The notes below the pieces were generated by a model that searched no databases, was not told the origin of the DNA, and saw only the letters and a list, made by a program, of their open reading frames with translations. This document shows positions 1 to 9,957 of a stretch of 64,000 nt of DNA, in pieces. Each line of letters starts with the position of its first letter. The stretch's first letter is position 1. The position numbers and the translations under genes were made by a program. The stretch comes from Gnetum montanum. Taxonomy: Eukaryota > Streptophyta > Gnetopsida > Gnetales > Gnetaceae. The DNA is taken from the NCBI GenBank assembly GCA_015680685.1, contig MNCI01009519.1:523451-587450 (forward strand), written 5' to 3'.

Positions 1-2566
1 CAAAGCTTGTACATGAATGGATCTTCCCAAATGAATTAATGTGCATGACTAGTAAGGCATGTTTCTATCCCTTAGTCCAAGATTTTGGTAATTTGCATCA
101 ACTAAATAATTAGCAATATCTGCATACCAAGGATCTTGAACTTTAGAAATAATAGTCCTACCCTAACAAGCAAACAACTACTCATTAGTGAATTCATCAT
201 TAAATGTGTGAGATGTCTCCAAATCTAAATTATGCTCTAATCTCAACAAATGATCTACCACTAAATTCTTAGATCCCTTTTTATCATGAATTACCAAATT
301 AAATTCTTGCAACAAAAGATACCAACAAATTAATTTAGGACTTTTATTTCATTTATTATGTAAGTACTTATTAGCAGCATGATTTAACTATTCTATAAAA
401 ACTAATTAAATAATAATTAAATTTATCTAAACTATATATAATAACTAACTTCTATTTCTATGTATTAGTATAATTAAATTAAGAAGGGTTTAATATCTTA
501 GAAATATAATAAATATTATATGAAAAATTATTGTTATGTTGATACAATACTACTCCAACTACAAAGTCCAAGACATCTACCATAAGTTGAAAGTTCTTGC
601 TCCAATCATGTTCCTATAAAATTGGTGCTAAAGAAAGCTTAGATTTAAAAAGTTCAAATGCATTATGGAAATCTTTAATCCATTTAAAAACAACATCTTT
701 TTGTAGAATTTTCACCAATGGTTAAGTAGTTAATCAAAAATCCTTGATGAATCATCTATAAAAACTAGCATGTTCTAAAAATGCACATAGACCTTTGACA
801 TTAATGGGAGGAGTAAGATGGGAGATGACCCTTATTTTTTCAAGATCTACTAAAATTCCCCTCTTTCTCATAATTTTTTGTAAAATAACACTCGAATATA
901 TCATGAAATGATTCTTTTCCCAAGATAATCTAAAACCTTTATCAATACAACTATGCAAGAATAACTCAAGATGACACAAGACATCAAAGAATGAATCACT
1001 GTAGATTGAAAAATTATCCATGAAAACCTCAAGAAATTAATTAATCATGTCCCAAAAAATAGATTTCATATCCCTTTAAAATATATTAGGAACATTACAC
1101 AATCCAAAGGGCATTCATCAAAATGAAAAAGTTTCCCTAGTGTAGTAAACATTGTTTTATGTTTATCTTCAAGGATAATGGAAATCTAATTATAACTATT
1201 AAATCCATAATAGAACAAATAAAATTCATGCCCTTAAATTTTTTCTAAATTCTAATCTAAATATGGGAGTGGAAAGTGGTCTTTGCATGTTCATTTATTT
1301 AATTTGCAAAAATTAATTCAAACATGCTACTTACCAGACTTGTTAGGCATCACCATAATAGAACCCATTAAAAATAAAAAATCAAATAAATAAGACCTAG
1401 CTATGATAATTTTAAATGTTCATCTTCTACTGCATTCTTCAAGGTTGGATATAGTCTCCTACAATGTTGTCATTGTGAGCTAGCCTCAACCTCCAAATGG
1501 GTATGATGCTGAACAATGAATGGAGAAATCCCCTACTTAAGATCCAAAGGTGACCAAGCAAAAGCTTCAAGAGAATCCATTAAAATGTGAATCAATCTTT
1601 GATCTTGATCAATTATTAGACTTGAAGTAATGATCAATGGTTTATTAGTCTTAACATAACTATATTTCAAGCGAGAAGGAAGTTCCTTTGAATTCAAAGT
1701 TATCTTCTCACCACTCATAATAGAAGAATAATTCTTCAGCTTAAATGAATCCTTATAATCTTAGGCATCTTTCACTTGAGTACATAGGAGTTGTCTTTGT
1801 TCATCCATGGTTATATCTTTGTACTTTTCTAATATTAGTACTTGATACACCTCATCCCAATCATATAATTTAGAGGAACCCATGTTTGCTACAGTAGCAT
1901 TAATCATATTAAGTTCATCAAATTGAAATTGGTTGTCAAGGTTATATAGGTTTACTAAAAAACTCACGTTTTCAAATGTTAAGAACATCAATCTAGTTTT
2001 CACATAAATAACCACATCCATCATTACCGGCATGGACCTGCCTAATATTAGATGTTAAAAATTATTTAAAGAAGATGTATTATAATCCGACACAATGAAA
2101 TCAATAGGGTACAAGGCTTTATCTACTTGTATCAAAATATCCTCAACAATAACTTTCAAATAAATACTAGATCAATCAGTTAAAGAAATGTTAACATTAG
2201 TAGGTTTAATATGATCATAATCAAATGATTGATAAATTTGAAATAACATAATATATACACTAGATTTGTTATCTTTTTAGGCTTCCTAGCCTTCAAAATA
2301 TTGGTAATATTCTTAGCAAGGCTAGTATGCTTGGGTACTCTAATTTTTTTCTTCATAGAGCAAAGTTCCTTAAGGTATTTACCATATTGAGGAGTATCTT
2401 CAATGGCTCTTAACAAGGGAATGTGTGAGGTTGTATCTTTGAAGAGGTTCTCAAGTTGCTTATCATAAACCTTTTTTGATTCTAATCTATGAGGAAAAGG
2501 TTCTTGTAAAGAAGAAGAGTTATTTGGTTCATCCAAAGAAATCATTAGATTAGGCCTTGCCTTCAT
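1..2566 (-). pseudogene. Element A pol remnant: protease linker, reverse transcriptase, RNase H
   Basis: Decayed polyprotein. Positions 2180-2566 match the Athila gag-to-protease linker (PFPHRLE, then a stretch with Y-G-K-Y-L-K-E-L). Positions 1761-2033 fall in the protease region. Positions 1533-1718 match the stretch before RT (L-P-S-R-L-K-Y, later A-F-A-W-S-P-L-D-L-K). Positions 752-1021 are the end of RT (S-F-F-D-V-L, WEKNHFM, then P-P-I-N-V-K-G and F-L-E-H-A-S-F-Y-R). Positions 120-700 are RNase H and the connection to integrase. In life this protein would copy element RNA into DNA. No catalytic RT stretch survives in a continuous frame. Many stops read as CAG or CAA changed to TAG or TAA. 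Confidence 0.85.
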
Positions 2567-2569
2567 AGG

Positions 2570-4440
2570 AAGCTCCTTTATCGAGATTCATTCATATTAA
2601 TCTTCTAACTCTTTGTTCTTAACAAATCTTTGAAAGGGGGTTTGAAGATTTGTAACTTTTTCACTTCATGTAACCACACTACATTGATCCATTTGACTTG
2701 AAGAGACCATATGTAATTCTTATCTTCCTTGATACTTAGGATTTCTTTCTGTTTATGCTAGTAATGAAGCCTTAGGTTGTACGGCTCAAATAATCTTAAT
2801 TTTATGCTCATTTTATTGCTACAAAGTATGTTGCAAGTTTTTATTTTGTTGTTGAATCTACTATTCAAACTCATGGTTTTGGTTGGATCTCCAAGTTTAG
2901 TTGAAATTATTATTATAACTTTGATAGTTGCACTAAAATGGTGGATGTAACTAGCAATTTTGGTTTTGGTTGGAATTCCACCCCTTACATTGCAAAGGTG
3001 AGCTTCTTCCTTGTCCACCTTAGCTTACTACAATGTTAGCATGTTTTTTAATAAATGAAAAAAATCATAAAATCATGGGTAGTATGATTGATCTTCTCAT
3101 AAATTACACAAGCATAGGAAAAATCCATACCTCTAGCCTGGGGTTGGTTGGTATTATGGATTCCCTCATTAGTATGAATTGATGATGCTTGTTGTTGATA
3201 GTAAGAAGATTGGCCTAGCACAACAGTATTAGAAGGCTTAGATAAACATGATAATTTGTTATTAATCTCTTCAATTTATTTTTCTAAACCTCTCATTATT
3301 ATCTTTTCTTCAAAGGCTGTGGTATTTGTTGAAGTCTTTGTTTCGGAATTTTTGGTTGAGACATAGATTGTGTTTGAGTAGCTTGCACATTGAATATAGA
3401 TTGTATACTTTGTGTAATCTTCATCAATTATAGTATGTTAGAATGAGGCTATTCGAAACTTGCATAAATATGGTTCTATATGGTGCTAGTGGTAGAACTG
3501 TTGTGTTACCAGACATAAGAACATGTTGTGGATTAAGAGAAATGGTAGGTTATACTATTGGTTGATGAATGTGAGGCATATTAGGATAACTCATATAAAC
3601 AACAGGTTTCCTAGATTGAGAAGTAGTATGGAAACTTATTAATGTAATAGACACTTATGTTGGAATGAGAAGAGATTAAGAGATTGGTTGATTAGGCAAA
3701 GGTGCCCATGTATTTTGGGAAAGTTATGTTAAAGAATTTAACAAGGTTTGCTGAGTGGCTTGTAAATGTTATTGATGCAATTGTTGCTAATGAAAAATAT
3801 TAGAGGGATTATTGGAAGTATTTGTATGATACATAGCATTAACTTATGAAGGAATAGATTGATTAAGAAAATATGAACCAACCATTTATGTGGATAAGGA
3901 AAAGGTAGATTATATGAGTGGAGTAGAATCAAATTAACTTATAGAATTTAATACTGATGTGCCAAATCCAAGTTTAGTAGGCATACCAATAGTCATGGAC
4001 ATTTGATTAGGTTCGGTAGAGAAAATAAGGTTGAAAACTGAGTTCCACTAGTAGTTAGGGTAACTAGGGTATTAAGTCAATCTACTACATTGATCCTAGT
4101 ACCTATACTTACAAGAGTTTGTAGATCTACTTGTGAAATTGGTGGTTCTTGCTAAAATGAAAATTTTCCTTGATTTTTGGAACTCCTTGATGACAATGAC
4201 TCTTCTGATGACATTGGAATCTTTTTATTCCTTTTCTTGGATACATATGAAGAAGGTATCATATCATGAACCAATCTTTGACATTTTTCACAAATCCAAA
4301 TCATAAACCTATAATGAAATGATAGTTCAAGAAGAAAAATAAAAGAAAAACAAAAAAACAAGAATCTATTAAAAGAATCATTGAGTGTTACCAACTGTTT
4401 CATCAATCATTATTATTTTCAAATAAAGAAGAAACATTTG
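2570..4440 (-). pseudogene. Element A gag-like region, badly decayed
   Basis: By position, between the primer-binding site and the protease linker, this should be gag. Only short open runs remain: 2758-3018 and 4152-4406, the latter holding a basic, serine-rich end. No complete zinc knuckle can be read; a stretch at about 2990-3020 could be a degraded one. The assignment is from gene order, not from clear sequence identity. Confidence 0.45.
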
Positions 4441-4593
4441 TAAATCAATCAACATAACTTAAAATTTTAATAATTCTAACATATACAAATTAAAAGACTA
4501 ATTATAATCCATATAGAATAATTGAACAAAAATAAAATAAAATTATGCAAAGGTTTAAGTTTGAAAAGATATCACTATAACCTACAGCTATCA

Positions 4594-4604
4594 TAACGAC
4601 ACTA
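4594..4604 (-). other. Primer-binding site of element A (tRNA-Asp type, decayed)
   Basis: On the minus strand the site reads TAGTGTCGTTA. It differs from the Athila-type tRNA-Asp site (TGGCGCCGTTG) only by transitions, as expected for deaminated methylcytosine. It sits three bases inside a CAACA end that I take as the LTR edge. This supports the Athila call independently of the coding remnants. Confidence 0.6.
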
Positions 4605-4607
4605 AAA

Positions 4608-6420
4608 TGTTGTGGAATTCTTGCTTCTTATGCTATAAAAGTGTGGCAGTTAATCAAACAGAGGACCATGGATTACATGGGGTTAAGTGCTAGAATTATT
4701 GTAAAATTGCTCAACATGAATTCACTCTTAAGCAAGAAAGAAAACAATTGTCTTATTATTCAAGAATCTCAAATACAATCAACATAATTCAATAAAAAAT
4801 TTCTAATTCACTCTAATTATATATCTCTTCCAAAACTCTTTTGTTTGTTTATTGTTATTTTTATATTCATATATCTCCCTTTCCTTCCTCTAGGGAATGC
4901 TTTATAATCCCATTTTAATTTGATGCCAAAACAACTTTGATTGATGATTGGGATAACATCTGGCTAATGGCTATGACTTGGGTGTGAGTTGTAGCTAGGT
5001 TACATCTCACAGTATGATAAAGCATTATGAAGCCAATTAGCCATTTTGAGTATTTTTTATTAGAAACCTTAGTGAGATATTTTCAATAGTTGAAGATTCA
5101 AATCCTAATGATTAAGTAATCAAGTAGGCTTAGAGGGCCATCATGGATTACAACATAGGTGAAAGTCATAGGAACTTGCACTAATGAATTCTTGTTTTCT
5201 ATTCAAAAATAAATTGTAACTAATTGGGATCTGAAGCTAGAAAAATTCTATGGATTTTGAACTGAGCAAGTTGCATGAGCTTGTAGTTCATTTCCAAACA
5301 TGAATTCAACTTCATGGCTTGTAACTTTGGGCTACAAGGGGCTATGAATCACATGAGCTCATAGCTGGATATCCTAATCTAAACATTGAAAAAAAAATGT
5401 AAAGGAAAATATTAATTCATGTCCTAACAAGGTATGAATCCTAAAATACCATTAGTATGGCCTTAATCATTTTCTTTAAATTTCAAGATCATACATGACT
5501 GTAATGATCAGCTTTTTGAGTAATAAAGGTTGTGTATGAATGTTTTTCAAATTTTTTTTCCTCTCTTAGCTATTTATCTTCATCAAATTTTTTTCTCTCA
5601 TTTATTAATTCTTTTCAATTAACTATTTCATATCAGCATCATCTATCATTATTTCTAGATTGGTTATTATCATCAAATCATCAACATTGTTATCAATTCT
5701 AAATTTCATTAATAATTCTATCAAAATAAATCTTAGACCAAGATATAATTAACAACATTGTTAAACTCCATTTTATTTAAGACCAATAGTTAACAAATTT
5801 ATCTTCCTTTATATCCCTCAAAATTTGTAACTATCGAATTGAATCTTTGTATCTACATCATCTACATTCCTAGATTATATCAATAATTCAGTTCACATTC
5901 AAATTTGAATTTCAAATCTATGGAAATTTTATTTTTATTAGAATATGATCTAACTATGACTTATGGTATCATCAAAAAGTAGACCATGACTCATGATTAG
6001 CTTGAAGTTAGTTTAGAAACTCTTCCATGAATCAACTACCACTTGTGGTCTCTGGTAGTAGCCATTACTATCAATCATGACTCATCCATGACTTGTGATC
6101 TTCAACCACAACCCCTAGTATTTCTCCATGACGCATGAATATTTAAGAAAATTAGGATAATTTACCATGATTCATAGAATATTATTCGTAAGACATCATG
6201 ACTCATGATTTGATCATGGTATCCTTGGAATTTTAATCATCTTTATTTTCCATATACCACAACTCATTGTCATCTCATGGTTAATAAAACACAAATTGTG
6301 CTATTATACCATGATTCGTGGTGAAATAAAAATTCATTTTTAGTAAAAATTTTTAAATTTTTTATTTTTCAAAAGAAGGAAAGGACTACCAATAATTCCT
6401 TACACTATTATCGGAGCTTG
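4608..6420 (-). repeat. Probable 5' LTR of element A
   Basis: Non-coding sequence directly outside the primer-binding site. The inner edge (TG in plus orientation at 4608) is supported by the primer site. The outer edge is not seen and 6420 is a guess, because the other LTR lies outside the window. It is rich in short, loosely repeated words such as CATGACTCATG and CATGGCTTGTAAC. Athila LTRs are often 1.5-2 kb, which would fit. Confidence 0.4.
5985..6320. promoter_or_regulatory. Cluster of TGACTCA-like motifs in the probable Athila LTR
   Basis: Three exact TGACTCA words (near 5988, 6078 and 6199) and several one-step variants (TGACTTG, TGACGCA, TGATTCA, TGATTCG) occur in about 330 bp, most preceded by CA and followed by TG. 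TGACTCA is the core bound by GCN4/AP-1-type bZIP factors. Regulatory function is inference from the motif and its place in the LTR. Confidence 0.35.
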
Positions 6421-7091
6421 TTCACCGTGAGCTGCAATAAAAAATAGTCAAATAATCCATTATATTCAATGAGATTTAAGATTTTATTTTATAAAAAGGA
6501 ATGATAAAAGGATTTTTCAATGTAACTAAAGTATAGAAAACAATAGAGCCTATAGAAGCACCTATCAAAATCACTTGAAAATGAGAAGATAAAGACAAAG
6601 AAGACTATTTAGTAAAAGATCTATTTGAAGAAGAAAAGTAAAATAGAAAAGACCCACATGCAAAAATGATCATTTTTTTCAATATGTTAGAAAAAATAGA
6701 TTAAAGACTATACTTCTTAAATATTTCCAAAAAAGTATGGTAGAGATTATGCTTAGACTATTTTAGTAGCATTAAAAATCAACATACAAAAGAACTTTTA
6801 TACAAAATTCATATTGAAAAATTAGAAATCAAGAGGGATGAATACATTAAGGAATTTTTTTTTTGAGAATGTATAACAACATTAAAAACATTAATTAATT
6901 TGGCTATGGCTTTAGTCAACATCAAAAGGTATAAAAATTTGTTGCAACTCTATATAATGATCCTAGATATAAAAGCATGATGATGAATTATTTACAAAAT
7001 AAAAAATTGAAATAACTCAAGGTTGATTACCTAGTTTCTCAAATAAAAACTCTAGAAAGTTCAATAATAGATTATAAAGAGAAAGAGAAAG
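6421..7091. other. Anonymous AT-rich stretch
   Basis: No open frame of note, no LTR edge and no RNA gene is seen. Some stretches read loosely like a decayed retroelement coding region on the plus strand, but no motif supports a family. Confidence 0.4.
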
Positions 7092-7445
7092 TGTGACACC
7101 CTATTCTTGGACATCATGAAAAATGTCAAATATAGTTAACATTTAATATTGTGCACAATGAATGCGATAGGAAAAATGTAGAAGAAAATAAATAGAAAAA
7201 TGTATTAATGTGGAAATAATATATTTGGATCATGCTCTAAGGGTTCCTTAGGGTTATATTCCTTGGGTATCTAGTCCTTTGAGGTAATATAGCACTACTA
7301 CCATTATTAGGCTTATATGCAGTCAAAAGGACTATTCATATTTCTATTTTGCTTTACCCAACACCTATTACTTTCCTTTATTGGCTTCATAACTACATGC
7401 AAACATTACCTCTAATTCCTAGATATAAATACCTTAGTTCTAATG
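7092..7445 (-). repeat. Truncated LTR, same family as the 7646-9569 element
   Basis: Begins TGTGACACCCTATTCTTGG and aligns along its length with the LTRs at 7646 and 8951. Shared landmarks are the AATGTCAAATATA start region, the GGATCATGCTCT block, the AGGC block and a TATAAAT near the end. It stops abruptly where the 3' LTR of element B begins (7446), so B probably inserted into this older LTR. The missing right part is not found at the far side of B. Confidence 0.75.
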
Positions 7446-7645
7446 TACTAGGACCACTCTAATTTTCTTTAACCTTTTAAACACATGAAATCTAGAAATA
7501 GAAAAAAATGGAAGATAATTCAATTGCTAGAAAAGCTAAGAAAACTAGCTCCCTTTGATTAAATTAAGAAGATTACAATTACAACAGCATCATAAAATAG
7601 ATCATATTCAATCCTCATATTTACAATACTATTATAGAACATGAG
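7446..7645 (-). repeat. Element B 3' LTR, distal part
   Basis: Shares its terminal 60 bases with the 5' LTR remnant at 14577 (CTTTAACC, then TTTAAACA, then GAAA-rich sequence). It is separated from its other half (9570-9957) by the inserted element at 7646-9569. The join is marked by ATGAG on both sides. Confidence 0.7.
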
Positions 7646-8130
7646 TGTGACATTCCATTCTTGGATGTCATGGAAAACATCAAATATATGTCATATTAGA
7701 CATTATGCGTAACAAGACAATATAATAAATGTCAAATATATGTAACATTCAACATTATGCATAATGAAAATAAAAGGAAAATGTAAAAGAAAAGAGGAAA
7801 GAATGCTTTATTGATGTGGAATAGTGTATCTGGATCATGCTCTGAGAGTGTTCCTTGTGGTTTTCTTCCTTCGAAATCTATCCTTTAGAGGCAATTTAGC
7901 ACTACCACCACAATTAGGCCTATCACTTACTAGAAGGGATGGCTAGTCTACTTCCTGTTCCACTTCACCTGGCACCCATCACTTGCCTTACTAACTCTAC
8001 AACTCTACGTTGGCATGATCTCCAAGTTTGTGTATAAATGCCTTAGGTCAAACCCCCAAAGGTTACATCGAGAGATACGTCCATTATTATAATGCATCCT
8101 TTCAAGTTAGGACCATGGCCATAACAATGT
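7646..8130 (-). repeat. 3' LTR of the non-coding element (internally deleted)
   Basis: Aligned with 8951-9569 from TGTGAC through the TATAAATGCCTTAGGTCAA block (near 8032) to ATGCATCC. The terminal part present in the other copy is shortened. Confidence 0.8.
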
Positions 8131-8937
8131 TTTTTTAAATAATAATTTAATATTATTTTATTGCATGCATAATAAAAAACTTAAAACATTGGTATCTCTC
8201 AAAATGTAAGTCCAATCAAGATGAAACTTATACCATTGGAATCATTTTGATAAGTACTATGCATTAGACATAGTCTTAGGATTCAAAAATGAAGTTGGAA
8301 TTTTTGGAATTAAGAGAACCAAAATAACCTATCTTGTTGAACTGACATTACTAGGTTGATGTATGGGTAACTTGAGATCTTCTAACTTGGCTTCAACTAT
8401 AATTGATATATTTACCCCCAGATAAGCATGTAATACACATATAGAATACAATTTTGCAAATGATATAGATCTATCCTTTATGCCCTTAAGGAAAGGATTA
8501 TGACATCACTAGTTTCCCTATTAATCTCATTGTAATAATCTGTATTGGTTAAGGAGAAATGAGCTAATCTTATGACTAGATTGAATCTTTTAACCTTTCG
8601 GGTAGAACATAGTAGTGACTTTAATTAATTAACATTTTAGCCTAACTATAATATGTATAAGAGTTACCTAGACCAGTGTATCCTTATTTTACCATTGTTT
8701 CTTGTACTTGATGAATATTGGCGAGGCACAATCAGATCTCCTTATTGTTGATATCCTTGAATGAATCTTGGTTGGTGGTTTATGTTGAACATGATACACT
8801 TCGTGATTCTTTTATAGATGTATGGATCATCCTAGATATATGACACATTTGGTTGTGGTCCCCAGATCTTGGCTTCATGGTTAGTCATCAAGTTATAGTT
8901 GGCCCATGGTTTTGATTAGCCCTTGGGTCATGGTTTT
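8131..8937. other. Internal region of the non-coding element
   Basis: No usable open frame on either strand and no recognisable gag or pol motif. Its role would be as packaged RNA only. A polypurine tract should lie near 8131 on the minus strand, but only an A-run is visible there. Confidence 0.6.
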
Positions 8938-8948
8938 CTTTGATACCA
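8938..8948 (-). other. Primer-binding site (initiator tRNA-Met type)
   Basis: Minus strand TGGTATCAAAG, directly inside the LTR end at 8951. It has one difference from TGGTATCAGAG. This site fixes the orientation of the element. Confidence 0.8.
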
Positions 8949-8950
8949 AT

Positions 8951-9569
8951 TGTGACATCATATTACTATACGTTATGGAAAATGTCAAATATATGTTATA
9001 TTAGACATTATGTGTAGGAAGATAACATACCAAACATCAAATATATGTAACATTTGACATTATGCGTAATGANTCAAACATCAAATATATGTAACATTTG
9101 ACATTATGCATAATGAAAATAATAAGGAAAATGTAGAAGAAAAGAGGAAAGAATGCTTTATTGATGTAGAATAGTGTATCTAGATCATGCTCTGAGAGTG
9201 TTCCTTAGGATTTTCTTCCTTCAACATCTATCCCTTAGAGGAAATTGAACACTGTCATCATGGTTAGGCCTATGACTGCCTAGAAGGGATGGCTAGTCCA
9301 CTTCATTTCCAACTTCACCCAATGTCTGTCACTCACTTTTACTAGCTTTGCAACTCCATGCTAGTATGACCTTTAAGCTTGAGTATAAATGCCTTAGGTC
9401 AAACCCCCAAGAGGTCACCTCGAGAGATACATCCATTATTACAATGCATCCTTTTGGATCTCAATTACAACATGTCCTTTCAGGTCTTGTTACAATAATG
9501 ATAACATATGTTATGAAGAGGCACCATCTCCATTATGTAGTAGTACCATTTTGAAATGGGGACATTACG
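8951..9569 (-). repeat. 5' LTR of the non-coding element
   Basis: Full-length LTR. In plus orientation it starts TGTGACATC and ends GGGGACATTACG; the end is one transition from a CA terminus. It contains a near-perfect internal duplication of about 41 bp (around 9030-9072 and 9074-9115) joined by the single N at 9073, so some of its length may be an assembly artefact. Confidence 0.8.
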
Positions 9570-9957
9570 ATGAGTTTCTACAATCACATAATGATTGACC
9601 TTAATGTAAGAATCAAGAATCCATATTTATCTACATGCAAATCTAATATGAGATATACATATAGATATTTATGATCAATATCACACATACTTAACAGCAA
9701 AGATTCATACACTCTCCTATACTCTATCTATCCTAACTCTCTTGTTTCTCCATTTCTTCATCTATGCACAACAAGTAATCCAACTTCTATATTTATCCCA
9801 AACATATGGCTAAAAATGTCTCCTCTTCTAGTTATATGTATCCATGTTTTTTTTTTCATTTATAGCTTGCAATAAAGACATCTCTCTATCTTTTCAAAAC
9901 CTACAAGTTAACCACTTCTAGGTATGAAAAATGGCTTGCAATGGTATCCCTACACCA
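9570..9957 (-). repeat. Element B 3' LTR, proximal part
   Basis: The minus strand starts TGGTGTAGGGATACC at 9957, directly after a GGATGG-containing purine tract. It matches the start of the element C LTRs (TGGTGTAGAGAACC at 24279). It continues to the ATGAG insertion point and resumes at 7645. Confidence 0.75.

Larger units (their letters stand above)
1..4607 (-). mobile_element. Element A: decayed Athila-type Ty3/gypsy retrotransposon, internal region
   Basis: Internal part of an LTR retrotransposon read on the minus strand, open at the left window edge. Order from right to left is primer-binding site (4594-4604), gag-like region, protease/linker, reverse transcriptase and RNase H, so integrase and the 3' LTR lie outside. 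The Athila assignment rests on the RNase H start (a motif of the D-W...F-x-L-M-V-D type followed by V-G-V-V-L at about 540-650), the RT tail containing WEKNHFM, the D-K-K-G-S-x-N-L-V-V-D-H-L motif at 240-300, and a primer site resembling tRNA-Asp rather than initiator Met. Every domain is broken by stops and frameshifts, so the copy is dead. Confidence 0.85.
7646..9569 (-). mobile_element. Non-coding LTR element (LARD/TRIM-like), 1.9 kb, ATGAG target duplication
   Basis: Two related direct repeats (7646 to about 8130, and 8951-9569) flank about 820 bp without coding capacity. Next to the right repeat the minus strand carries TGGTATCAAAG, one base from the initiator-Met primer site. The right repeat is therefore the 5' LTR and the element reads leftward. 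The host site is duplicated exactly: ATGAG at 7641-7645 and 9570-9574. Lacking gag and pol, it must have moved with proteins from another element. The left LTR lacks about 100 bp, consistent with a deletion between short matching words near 8105. Confidence 0.85.

Noticed and set aside
8020-8040. Plus-strand TATAAAT taken as evidence that the non-coding element reads rightward
   Set aside because: The primer-binding site next to the right LTR and the ATGAG-defined edges require the leftward reading. The TATA-like word may be chance or antisense.
9348-9554. 68-codon plus-strand frame
   Set aside because: Lies entirely inside the LTR 8951-9569 and is not open in the other LTR copies.
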